A stretch of DNA of 64,000 nucleotides from Malachius bipustulatus (Eukaryota; Arthropoda; Insecta; Coleoptera; Melyridae), in the NCBI GenBank assembly GCA_910589415.1, contig OU342630.1:1922001-1986000 (forward strand). The letters run 5' to 3'. The position numbers were made by a program, and so were the translations under genes. The number at the start of each line of letters is the position of its first letter. The first letter of the stretch is position 1. Under the pieces are notes generated by a model. The model did no database searches, had not been told where the DNA came from, and saw only the letters and a list, made by a program, of their open reading frames with translations. Shown in pieces: positions 33,091 to 42,746 of this stretch.

Positions 33091-35658
33091 TAGTCCAGTC
33101 ATTATATACATTTGGAAATGCAAATGAACCGAGAAAGCCAAATTTTGGATATTACGTAGGGGGGGCCTAGAAAAGCTTAACTTCAAATTGTCGACCAAAA
33201 TTACCTTGTGCATTTTCCGCCATCTTAAGAAAAGTGTTAAATTCAGTTTTTTCATCATAACTCGGTTCTCCGTTGAGATACAAAAATTTATATATAATAC
33301 TTTTTTGTTGCTTTTCTTACAATCTACAACTAAGGCCCTTTACATTTTTTACGTATCGTTCATCGTTATCGAGATATCGATCTAAAATCCATAAATTTGG
33401 GGAGTGAATTTTGTTTTTCGCAATTTTCTTTTTTCTCGTGAAAGATATCGAAAAAATGTGTGATATCAAACTTGTAGAGCGTATTCAGGCCTACAATTTC
33501 ATTTTTTTATTTTTTATTTTCGACAAAAATTACGACCTCTAGCGCGCCGCGAAATCGGTAAGACTGTGCAGTTTTGATTTTTTGCTGCTCGCACGGTTGT
33601 ATCCACACGTCAAAATGAATGAAAGGTTGTTCAGGGAATTATTGCAATACAAAATAAATTAATAATCCAGCTAAATTATAAATCAAACACATGAGATTTA
33701 TTGATCAAGTAATTTTTGTGTAGTAAAAAATAATAATTAAAGGTGGTAATTTTTTTCAAACATTTTTTGTCGTTTTGATGGTCCTGGCTGTGGAAGTTCC
33801 TCCTCGGCAGACTCTTCGAGTCGTGAAGACTCTTGAATCGCAGGAAATGATGCTGTGACGGTTGACATCAAAATCATCATCATCATCATCGTGATCGTCG
33901 TTGAATAAAATGTCGACTCTGGCGACGTTGTTGCATATTTGTCCACTACAGTGCTGGCAAATAACGGAGCAACTAATCCCTGCTTTCCTGAACCCACAAG
34001 CAGGCCCACACTTTCCTTTACATTTGCATGAAGTGAGTTTTAAAAGTTCAGGTGAAGCGGGTTCGGCTGTGGGCTGTGGTGCTAATTGGTTCAAGCCCGT
34101 AATTATTCTGTCACCAACCCTATTCCTGGGATCTTTGAAAAATCCGAGCCACGTTTGTACTTGTAGATATGTCCGGAAAATGTGTTGGCAGACTGCGCTT
34201 TCCGTTGGTGGGAGTAGTGAAAGATTATTGCGTCATTGATTTTGCGAAGCGGTGGAACCGCAAAATATTAATCGATGTCTCCTCTTTATCACCGCCATAC
34301 AGAGCGATAAGGAATAGCTTTCCAGCGCAAACTAGCATCTTCGGATCGACGTTTTCTTGCTTAAATAATTCTACCGATGACCGTAAGGTCGGATTTTTCT
34401 CAGGGTGTTGATGAATTTCGACTTTTCAATATTATAAAAAGACGATGTGGTGTTGCAACCGCTGAAAGCATGAATGAAAAGAATATTCTCAAGAACAGAC
34501 TTATCATGCTTGAAACTATTCGGAGAGTACAGTTTTGCCGGTGTTTTTCCTTTCGCTGGTTTGCGAAAAATTTTTTTCTGTTTTTGTCCTGTGCAAGTCC
34601 GGTAATTAAAACCAAAAGATCGATATCTTCGCCAACGATTTCCACAGAGTCATAAATCGATGCTTCTTTAATTGCTGTGGTTGCAATGAGAGTATCAGCG
34701 TCCTCAAAAGCCTGCTCTTCTTTTATTCCGGTTTTTGTAAAATAACGGCGAAGCATTTGTATTAAGTTGTTTTTATTTTGGTCCCTTGCAAGAAACTTCT
34801 CCTGGCTAACTTTCGGAGCAGTAGTTTCATCGAACGTATCGATTGGTTCTTCCTAGAACGTCTAACCCTTTCAGAAGTTTTAGTTCCTGCAAGTCTCATG
34901 TCAGTCGGAAAGAAATGAAAGAAATTCATGAAAGAAAAATTAAAATCTTGTTTTTTTGTTAGAACTGTTATTAGGTTACTATTATTTATTAATATTAATT
35001 AACCTAAAGTACTGAATGCACATGCACCTTACAGGTTTAGATAAGAATGGCGATTTCAAAAAAGTACTAGATTCTCATCAGTGCGTACTACTTAGATCAC
35101 TAGATTTAGTGAAAAAGTACTAGATCTAGTACAATTATTGTATGGCGAGACGCACATTGCAGCGTCGGGCGCGCTCCGGTCAACTTCGCAGCGCGCTAGA
35201 GGTCGTAATTTTTGTCCAAAATTAAAAATGAAAAAATGAAATTGTAGGCCTGAATACGCTCTACAAGTTTGTTATTAGACATTTTTTCGATATCTTTCAT
35301 GAGAAAAAAGAAAATAGCAAAAAACAAAATTCACTACCCAAATTTATGGTTTTTTAGATCGATATCTCGATAACAATGAATGATACGTAAAAAAATGTAA
35401 AAGACCTTAATTGTAGACTGTAAGAAAAGCAACAAAAAAGTATTGCATAAAAATTTTCGTATCTCAACGGAGAACCGAGTTATGATGAAAAAACTGAATT
35501 TAACTCTTTTTTCAAGATGGCGGAAAATGCACAAGGTAATTTTGGTCGACAATTTGAAGTTAAGCTTTTCTAGGCCCCCCCTACGTAATATCCAAAATTT
35601 GGCTTTCTCGGTTCATTTGCATTTCTAACCCGTTATTTCCGACGTAATGACTGGACTA
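33091..35658 (-). mobile_element. Academ-like DNA transposon with ~0.5-kb TIRs
   Basis: 2568 bp, ends TAGTCCAGTCATTA and its complement. ATT is duplicated at both borders (33088-33090 and 35659-35661). Removing it restores the LINE frame '...ETN' plus 'HILNM'. The TIRs pair from the ends to about 33545 and 35190 with small gaps. It encodes a broken PIN/FEN-like plus CXC protein. The 3-bp duplication, long TIRs and XPG-like nuclease pattern suggest the Academ superfamily, which I recall encoding such a nuclease; this is tentative. Confidence 0.7.
33756..34880 (-). pseudogene. PIN/FEN-like nuclease plus CXC-domain transposon protein, broken
   Basis: The minus strand reads 'TAPKVSQEKFLARDQNKNNL', 'EEQAFEDADTLIATTAIKEA' and 'VEIVGEDIDLLVLITGLAQ' (34400-34880). 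After a frameshift near 34570 it reads 'ENILFIHAFSGCNTTSSFYN'. The acidic series D.D, ED.D and GC(D/N) resembles flap/XPG nucleases, but the third motif has Asn where Asp is expected. About 33950-34060 encodes 'LTSCKCKGKCGPACGFRK' and 'CSVICQHCSGQICNN', a tesmin/TSO1-like CXC cysteine block, then an acidic DD-rich tail. Stops and shifts lie between the blocks. Function inferred: the protein of the surrounding TIR element. Confidence 0.6.
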
Positions 35659-35661
35659 ATT

Positions 35662-38360
35662 GGTTTCCAGATGTTTGAATATTTCTGTATGGTATCCTTT
35701 CATTATATTGAAGGTCCCGTGCGGTATTGTTTTAACTCTGTATGCTGCCGCTAGTGCCTCCGTCTCAACCACCAAGTGGAGTGGCGGGAGCCCCAGGAGC
35801 ATCTCCATGGCCGCTGTTGGTGTTGTTCTCATCGCTCCTGTTATTGTCAGTAACGCGAGTCTCTGTAACTTATTTAGCTTAGTAGTGTGCTCCTTTTTTC
35901 TGGATTTATGCCACCATAATAAGGAGCCATATGTAATCGTGGGTACTATCACCTTAGTGTACATCCAGTGTGCCATTTCTGGTTTCAGTCCCCACGTTCT
36001 ACCTATCATTCCTCTACTGGCCCATAAGGCTCTGGTTGCCTTTTTGGTTGTTCTTTCTATGTGTGATCCGAAGTTAAGTTTGTTATCCAGGGTAATGCCC
36101 AGATACTTAACCGCCGTGATTAATGGGATTTCTTGTCCTCCAAGTCTTAGTCTCTTCAGATTTTGAAGATTTCTTTTATTCGTGAAGGCAATTATTGTAG
36201 TCTTGTCAGGATTAACTGACAGTCCTTCTGCTAGGCACCATTTTTCTACTATTCTGAGAGCTTGTTGCATGAGATTTGAAATAATCTCTGCATGCTTGCC
36301 CGTTGTTAGAATAGTGATGTCATCTGCGTATCCTTGCGCGTGAATTCCCTTTCTTTACAGTTCCCAGAGTAGGCTGTCGACAACCAGGCTGCATAGCAGA
36401 GGTGACAGCACTTCCCCTGCGGGCATCCTTTATCGGCCATTACCTTCCTACTCGTGTTACCAAAGGAACTGGAGATTTATCTGTTTCTAATTGAGGAGTC
36501 TATCCAGTCGGTAATGGCCCCGTGAACTCCCCGCTTTTCCACAGCTCTCTTTATGGAGATGAAAGAGGTGTTGTCGAAAGCTACCTCTATATCTAGAAAG
36601 GTCCCTAGTGCAATTTCTTTATTGTCTAGTGCCCTCTCTATTTTGTTTGTTAGAGTGTAAATGGCTTATGTGTGGTGTGATTGCTTACTTCACATGACAT
36701 CCCAGGTTGATATGCATATTGGTGTCGATTCAGTGGTGTTAATTCCAGCGCCTCGTCCCTTATATGCCTATCAACCAATTTCTCCATTGTCTTTAACATG
36801 AAGGATGTTAGGCTAATTGGTCTGAAGGATTTTGCCTGGGCGTGGGTTTCTCGCCCTGGTTTTGGTATAAATACCACTCTTACCTTTCTCCACGCCAGTG
36901 GTATATAACTCAGGGCTAAACTTGCCCTGAACAGTTTGCACAGTGGTACGGTCAGTATTTCCCTTCCCTTCTGTAACATTTTTGGAATTATCCCGTCTGG
37001 GCCGGCTGACTTGTATGGTGCAAAGGAGTCTAGCGCCCATTCAAGTTTGTTGTGGTCTATTACCCTTTTTACTAGTTTCAAGTTTTCCCTGGATCCCCGT
37101 ATGTTTGGTACATTTAGGTGTGTGCTGTGCGTGTGTTCTTCAGGGATGTGTTTACTACCCGGGAAGTGTGTCTCTAGAACAAGGTCTAGAGTCTCCTCCT
37201 CGGTACTTGTATACACACCCTGTGTATTTTTCAGTAAACCCAGTTTTTTCTGATTGTCCCTCTGCAACATTCTCTGAAATCAGGCACATTCAGGAGTTCT
37301 TTCGATCTTCTCACAGTGCCTTTTCCAGGAGTCTTCTTTGGCCTTTTTTATGGCTGACATATAGTTTCTGCGAGAGATTTTGTATGTCTCCCATTCCCCG
37401 GTTTTTTTGGCCCGGTTAAATGTCCTACGTGTCTCTGCTCTCAGAGAAGAGAGTCCCGGGCTCCACCATGGTGTCTCCCTCTTGACTCTCCTCTCTTTTA
37501 GAGGGCAGCTGTCTTCATAGGCTTTGATTATTTCTCTGTTGATGATTTCACTCATCAGTTCTATCTCCATCGGGGTTTTTTACTTCCAATTCGACATTCT
37601 TCCAACCCCTGTTCTAGTATCTCTCTAAAGAGATCCCAGTCACAGGTTCTTGGGTTTCTGTAGGTCAGAGATTCTCAGAGACTCCCAATGGATAATTGAA
37701 TATACTAAACCTGATGTATCTGTGGTCTGCGAGTGATGGCTCGTTTGATACGTGCCATTCTCTTATTACATTGCACATTTTGGTTGTGCCGATAGTGATG
37801 TCTATTACTTCTCTCCTTGTCATAGTTACAAAGGTAGGCTCGTTTCCCTGATTCGCCACTTATAAATTATTACTAGTAATAGACTCCAAAAGTGACCCTA
37901 CTCTTTTGTTAGTTCCTGTGCTCCCCTATGTAATGTGGTGTGCATTGGCATCGCATCCTAGTAAAAGGTGTATTTTCTTCTCATCACATTGATGGACCAG
38001 TCTTTCCACTTCCTTTGTCGGTGGTTGGCCCGGTTGATCAAAGGGGAGGTACGCAGACCCGAGTATTACCTCGGTTTGGTTCCCTTCCCCTTTAATTTTC
38101 CATTTTACTGTAATCAGGTCGCTTGTAGTATGCTCCCATAATGGCATTAAATGTAGGTTTTTCTTTGCTAAGATGCAAGTTCTTGGATGGTTTCCTCCTG
38201 GGCTGATTAGTTCCCATTCGTCCACCATATTGATACCTGTGATGGCCTCGTTGGATTCCTGTATCAGTATTATATCAATATTGTTATTTCTTACATTTTG
38301 TTGCAAAGCAGCGGAAGCTGCTTTGCTATGCTGGATATTAATTTGTATAAATTTGATCAC
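35662..38360 (-). pseudogene. ORF2 endonuclease and RT of the minus-strand LINE
   Basis: It starts at 'MIKFIQINIQHSKAASAALQ' (38360), an APE endonuclease N-terminus. 'DIILIQESN' carries the Glu and 'LLLGCDANAHH' the GD.N motif, mutated to GCD. Then come 'NEPSLADHRYIRF' (DH motif, other frame), 'YKSAGPDGIIPKMLQ', 'AKSFRPISLTSFMLKTMEKL' and 'LNRHQYAYQPGMS' (36650-37270). The RT core is 'GYADDITIL' (about 36310-36335, intact YADD), followed by 'EGLSVNPDKTTIIAFT' and 'VKYLGITLDNKLNFGSHI' (35656-36270). At least five frameshifts or stops. It continues in 32057-33087 across the Academ-like insert. Confidence 0.82.
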
Positions 38361-38366
38361 CTTAGC

Positions 38367-39766
38367 TTATTCAGGTTGGGGTTCTCCTCCCTCCGGTTCA
38401 GTGGGTTTCTTTTCAGTTCCTACTTCTTCCGTTTCCATCTTATCTGCTCCCTCTTCCTTTTTCCCTCCTAGTCGCTTGAACATCACCCTAGTTAGGTTAA
38501 CCCTTAGTTGGTAACATACTTTTTTTCACTTTATAAGTAACATCCGTCTCTCAGTCATATTACAGTTCCAGCATTATAGGTAACATCCGTCGCTCAGTCG
38601 GAATAGGTATTATAATAATATGTATAATTACATATTTATTCGAATGTATTCTAGTAAGCACAAGTATATTTTATTAAAACAAGACTTATTTCATTTTTAT
38701 ACATTTTTTTATATATTATACCTTTTCATTCACCATACTTTCGACCAACAGCCGACTGAGAGATGGACTGAAATATATCGTTCTGAGTAACACCCGTCTC
38801 ACAGACGTATTTTCGCGAAGGCGGCTATGGACTTTTTGGCAACCAACTAGAACATACCTAATACGAAATTTTTGTACATAAATTCGTTTGGATTCAGCGC
38901 AGCATCAAAACTTGGCATCCGCCTCAGAGTCGGATGTTACCAACTAAGGGTTAAGGTAGGGTCTGCATTGAAGCTGCGTTATGCATTGAACCCATGAGGA
39001 AAATTAATTTTTGGCCTTTCGTGTCAGGTTTTCTGTCCACTAGGGTCCACGTTTCTGATTTTAGTCCTGGGTTTTGGATTCCCAGTCTTTTTTGGGTTTT
39101 TTCTGGTTCCTCTTGGACCTCAGGTATCCACACTAGCGCTCTTATTGGTTTCGGAACGTCCTTGGCATCAGTGATGCTAAGTTACGCTCCTGACCAGGGT
39201 TCCATCTCCCTGACCACCCGCACCAGCCAGTCCTTTGTGGCCCGGTCAGCGCAGGAAGCCATGAGAAAGCCACCTCTAAGCTCCGCTCCGGAGAACCTTG
39301 GTGCAGGTTCTCCTTCTTTTACGTTATCTACCGCTTGGATCAGTGCTGCCCTTATAAGGTCCGACTGATCCTTGATCAGAATGTTTTCTGGATATCCTTG
39401 TGGTATTATCGCCATTCGTATATCCGCTACAGCCTTAGCATAAGAGGTGGAGGGTTCCACCTTCCTATGTTTTTTAGGCTGTGCCGTTTTTGGAGTCCTC
39501 TCTTCCGAGCGAGTCCTTTTCTTGTCCTCGACGGTTGGGAGTTTCTCCTGGCTATCTTCCGGTTCCTTGCTGGTCCCGGGTTTCGTTATACTGGGGTTCA
39601 ATTTCAACCCTAGTTGCCTAGGTTCTCCAGTTTCCCCCTGGTTTTGTTTTTTTAGTTTCTTCAGTTTCCGGCGTGCGGCTCCTGAGTATTTTGTGGGTGG
39701 GTCTTTCTTTTCAGAATCCCCTTCCCCTTTTTCTTTTTTTGTTTCTTGGTCCATATTGGTTCCCAC
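38367..39766 (-). pseudogene. ORF1 (Gag-like) of the minus-strand LINE, split by a MITE
   Basis: It starts at 'MGTNMDQETKKEKGEG' (39766). A Lys/Glu-rich N-terminus leads to 'STSYAKAVADIRMAIIPQGY', 'QSDLIRAALIQAV', 'FSGAELRGGFLMASCADRAT' and 'WLVRVVREMEPWSG', typical of ORF1 proteins in I/R1-type LINEs. After a stop and shift near 39180 it reads 'PIRALVWIPEVQEEPEKTQK'. The MITE at 38501-38950 then interrupts it, and the acidic C-terminus ('EGADKMETEEVGTEKKPTEP') ends at 38367. No CCHC knuckles were seen. ORF1 would package the LINE RNA. The 5' UTR is 39767-40113. Confidence 0.7.
38501..38950. mobile_element. piggyBac-type MITE
   Basis: 450 bp, ends CCCTTAGTTGGTAACAT and its complement, flanked by TTAA on both sides (38497-38500 and 38951-38954). 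TTAA targets and CCC-starting ends are the piggyBac signature. The interior repeats 'taacatccgtc' motifs in both orientations. No ORF. Sits in ORF1 of the minus-strand LINE. Confidence 0.88.
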
Positions 39767-40113
39767 GAGTAACGGAGCTATGAAAGAAATACCATACGCA
39801 TAGCTCCATACGTATGGTAGGCATTTATTTTCGGAGGTGCGCCACTTCTCCGAGGTTGAATCCAGTAGGGACTGATCTACTATTCAGCCACGCATCCTTT
39901 TAGCCTGGGTTCCCGCCGTAGGATTTAGGTTTTTAAAGGTTGTCTCCTTTTGGTCCAGGCGGTAAAGCCAAGACCCCCGTATTCCTCCGTTCGCGAGACA
40001 TGTCCACGACAACAGAGTTTTACGGTCTTTCGGAGTGTCCACTTTCGGACGTTCTCCGACTTCGTTATGACCCCTGTGCAGACCTTTAGTCACGACACTA
40101 CAACTAGGTTGGG

Positions 40114-40362
40114 GATTTGCGATTCACTGAACACATTAGTTACTGCTTAAGAAACACTTATGGTAGACTGAAATTTTTATAATAATTATGAACTTAGGTC
40201 GTCACTCTACACTTTCACTAGGGCTACACTGTGCAATTCCCTGATAAAATTGTGATTCGGTGTATGGTCCCTGTTTGAAACGTAGTGACCGTTGTCGTGT
40301 TCAGAGGTTGCAAAACTGCTGTCTGCGTTTTATCTACAGTCTGAGAAAGTATGATCATATAA
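40114..40362 (+). repeat. Second copy of host LINE segment 31802-32056
   Basis: Begins 'gatttgcgattcactgaaca' and ends 'agtatgatcatataa', as does 31802-32056, with about 7 percent substitutions, a 6-base insertion and a 14-base deletion. It joins smoothly to the LINE C-terminus across the Harbinger element (TAA then 'gtcataaac'). It is either an unusually long target duplication of the minus-strand LINE or an older local duplication. Confidence 0.8.
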
Positions 40363-40382
40363 GGAGGCGGTTACATTGGATG

Positions 40383-40540
40383 CGAATTCGTACGAAAAAC
40401 CAATCGTACGAATTCGTACGAATACTTACGAAATCATCAGAAAGAAACAAACGCGTACATGTTTATGCACATGGTTACATTACTTGCATATATTTCTTAC
40501 AATTTCGTACAAACTCGTACGATTTTCTCAGGCGATCAAA
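40383..40540. promoter_or_regulatory. Subterminal TCGTACGA repeats of Harbinger
   Basis: TTCGTACGAA-type palindromes occur at about 40385, 40404 and 40412, with TCGTACGA again near 40520. At the other end, 'attcgtacgac', 'acgaattcgtaaga' and 'ttcgtacgaattcg' lie between 50168 and 50228. Clustering at both ends suggests binding sites for the element's own proteins (inference). Confidence 0.5.
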
Positions 40541-40768
40541 ATAATTTGTTTTTTCTGCGACTATTCGTAAGATGGATGCTGAAAAATTAATATTACTGGT
40601 CCAAGAAAGGCAATCTTTATGGGACCAAAAAAGTAAACAATACAGCAACCGAGACTTGAATAAAAAATTATGGAAGGAGATAGGGGAGAAGATGAATGTA
40701 CGAGGTAAGTTTTTAATTTATGTATTGTCACGCCCCAAAACTGGCCCTACAAACCTAACAATAAGGGA

Positions 40769-40783
40769 CCTGTTCGGGCGCCA
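40769..40783 (-). promoter_or_regulatory. Gypsy primer-binding site
   Basis: The minus strand reads TGGCGCCCGAACAGG two bases after the LTR end ('...ccgtgaca'), matching the classic tRNA-Lys primer-binding site. It lies on the wrong side of pol for a normal provirus. Confidence 0.85.
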
Positions 40784-40785
40784 AA

Positions 40786-42471
40786 TGTCACGGTACAAAT
40801 TCCGGTGACGTATTATTTAGCGATATACTGTTGTATTACTCGTAATAACCCTCGGACGCCAACTTTATTTTCCCTGTATCTTCAGGTGACGAGGTCAGTT
40901 CCCCGCAGGAGATATCTGCTGGATCTCCGTTTATGCTTTTACCCGCAATAACTCAGTGAAGATTTCAATCCAGGAATTCAATGTGTTTATTAATTCGTAA
41001 TTTTAGTTGGGAAGTAGGCTTTAATTACTTTCCAACTAATTCTGGAGAAAACGCTTAATTTAAGAGGTGGTAGCAGAACTTTATAATTTATTAGGCAACG
41101 ATAAAACAGTAATCTTAATTAGAAAACAATTTTATTCTCATTCTGAGTAAGTATGTACATTTATAAACGAAACAGGTGATTAGTTAAGAAAAATTATACA
41201 ATCGTGCAACACTGCATGCTACTAAACTACCGCGATGAGATGCAACGGTAGTGAAATGAAAATTATTATTATTATTAATTACATCCATTCTATTAACTTG
41301 GTGCTAAATCTAGCCCCTACAATAATTAACTATGCTCATGCAAGCGAAATGAGCGGTGAGTTAGGTGATTACGATTCCCTGTGCATTCCCCATGCAAACA
41401 AAATAGCAATTATAGCAACAATAAACAAACGAGATACCAAACAAGCAAGCTTCATCATTAATTAATATAAAATTTCCCCCCTTGGGTGCAGCCTGATATT
41501 ATTCCTAGAGACTTTAAATTAATTCAAAGTAGTTACGGGATACCCTCGTCGGGCTCCCCTCTCACCGACACACATCCTCCATCTTAGGGAACAACACTCC
41601 GCTAAAAGGAACACGCATTACGACAAGAGAGTACCTGAGGAAAGCATTCGTTCCTACTATATTACTTTCCCGCCCGGTTCGAGTCCTTCACTTCCATTTT
41701 CCCGAGTACCGATTTCCTCTATTTAGAACGCACTCACCACAAAGGAAACCGACACCCGACCTATGAAGTGTCGGGAAAAGGGCGGCAAGCAAATAACTAA
41801 AACATCTCTTTCTGGATCGGACGGTTGGCCAGACCCGCTCTGGAACTTACCTTGCTTGTATTCAGCTGAGAGCTGTAATCGTAATAATGTAGTAATCTCG
41901 CTCCATCTACTTATATAGGCGAGACAGAGGGTTGCTGTGGTTACGCACTGCGCTGCCGCCTTGTCATTGGTGGGGCGTGTCGGTCGGCTATCGCGACTCG
42001 GCTCGGTCCGCGTCCGCGGAAGCAGACGAGTCGCATTATAGCGTACTGTATATTTCCTTCCAAATATTTATTACTTGAAATGTAATTTAAAAATAGATCC
42101 TAATACTTATTGCTATGCTATTTAGGCTTAATCTTTTCCTTAATTAATAATCTATTTACTGATAGTGTTTTTGCGTCCCAATCTCTATTCATAATCTTGA
42201 TGACGCTCGAAACAACACCGGAAGCATACCTACCTAGGCTGTGTTGTTCTCGTGAATCTAATTTTCTATTTACAATTAAAATTATAATTTACATCTGTTA
42301 ATTATGATGTTTGGTCTCAAAATTATCCTTATTCCATTCCCTATCAAATGATATTACTTACATTCCCCTATCATTTTCTCTAATCTCTATAACGCTCGAG
42401 ATATACTAAAATGTCAAGTGAATGGTAATGAACTTTACAACTATTTCTTTATAACGAGGGACTTCGTTATA
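40786..42471 (-). repeat. Single Gypsy LTR
   Basis: Delimited by the polypurine tract (42473-42487) on one side and the primer-binding site on the other, giving about 1.69 kb. The last bases are TGACA; the first are probably TATAACGAAG, so the exact start is uncertain. No second copy is found in the window. Short frames in it (for example 41235-41465) are unsupported. Confidence 0.65.
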
Positions 42472-42472
42472 C

Positions 42473-42487
42473 TGCCCCCTTACTTCC
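42473..42487 (-). promoter_or_regulatory. Gypsy polypurine tract
   Basis: The minus strand reads 'gaagtaagggggcag', about 260 bases after the pol stop, directly before the LTR. Confidence 0.75.
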
Positions 42488-42746
42488 AATAAAAAAAAGA
42501 ATCTTAAATTCTTTTTTTTTTCTATCAATCTCACCTAATTTTGCATGAACATATTTACAATTTACAATACTTAACCTAATCTATTCTAATATTTATCTCT
42601 ACACTGATTCTACTGCACTGTCAAAGCGTTTTTGAATACAGTCACTTTTACATTTCAATGTCTTTCACTTAAACTTTAACTTCAACTTCAACTTTTCTTC
42701 TATTACTTTGTTATTTTTCTTTCTAAAATGTTCATCTTCGTTTTCT

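Larger units (their letters stand above)
32057..40113 (-). mobile_element. LINE with RNase H (I/LOA/R1 group), minus strand, carrying two insertions
   Basis: The 5' end is at 40113 and the 3' end at 32057, where the minus strand ends in an AATAATAA tail. The order is ORF1 (39766-38367), endonuclease and RT (38360-35662) and RNase H (33087-32057). It is interrupted by an Academ-like element (33091-35658) and a piggyBac-type MITE (38501-38950). Host LINE text of about 250 bp is present on both sides (31802-32056 and 40114-40362). Frameshifts and stops occur throughout. Confidence 0.8.

Noticed and set aside
33737..34009. Acidic-rich frame overlapping the CXC region
   Set aside because: The cysteine block is in the neighbouring frame (33756-34094); this frame is its shadow.
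35443..35628. Frame 'MMKKLNLTLF...' found in both TIRs of the Academ-like element (also 33188-33385 and 35334-35552)
   Set aside because: The frames arise from the same inverted-repeat sequence read at both ends; not a protein gene.
41680..41700. 'ggttcgagtcc', a perfect pol III B-box, as a possible tRNA or SINE
   Set aside because: No A-box at the right distance and no cloverleaf; it lies inside the Gypsy LTR.
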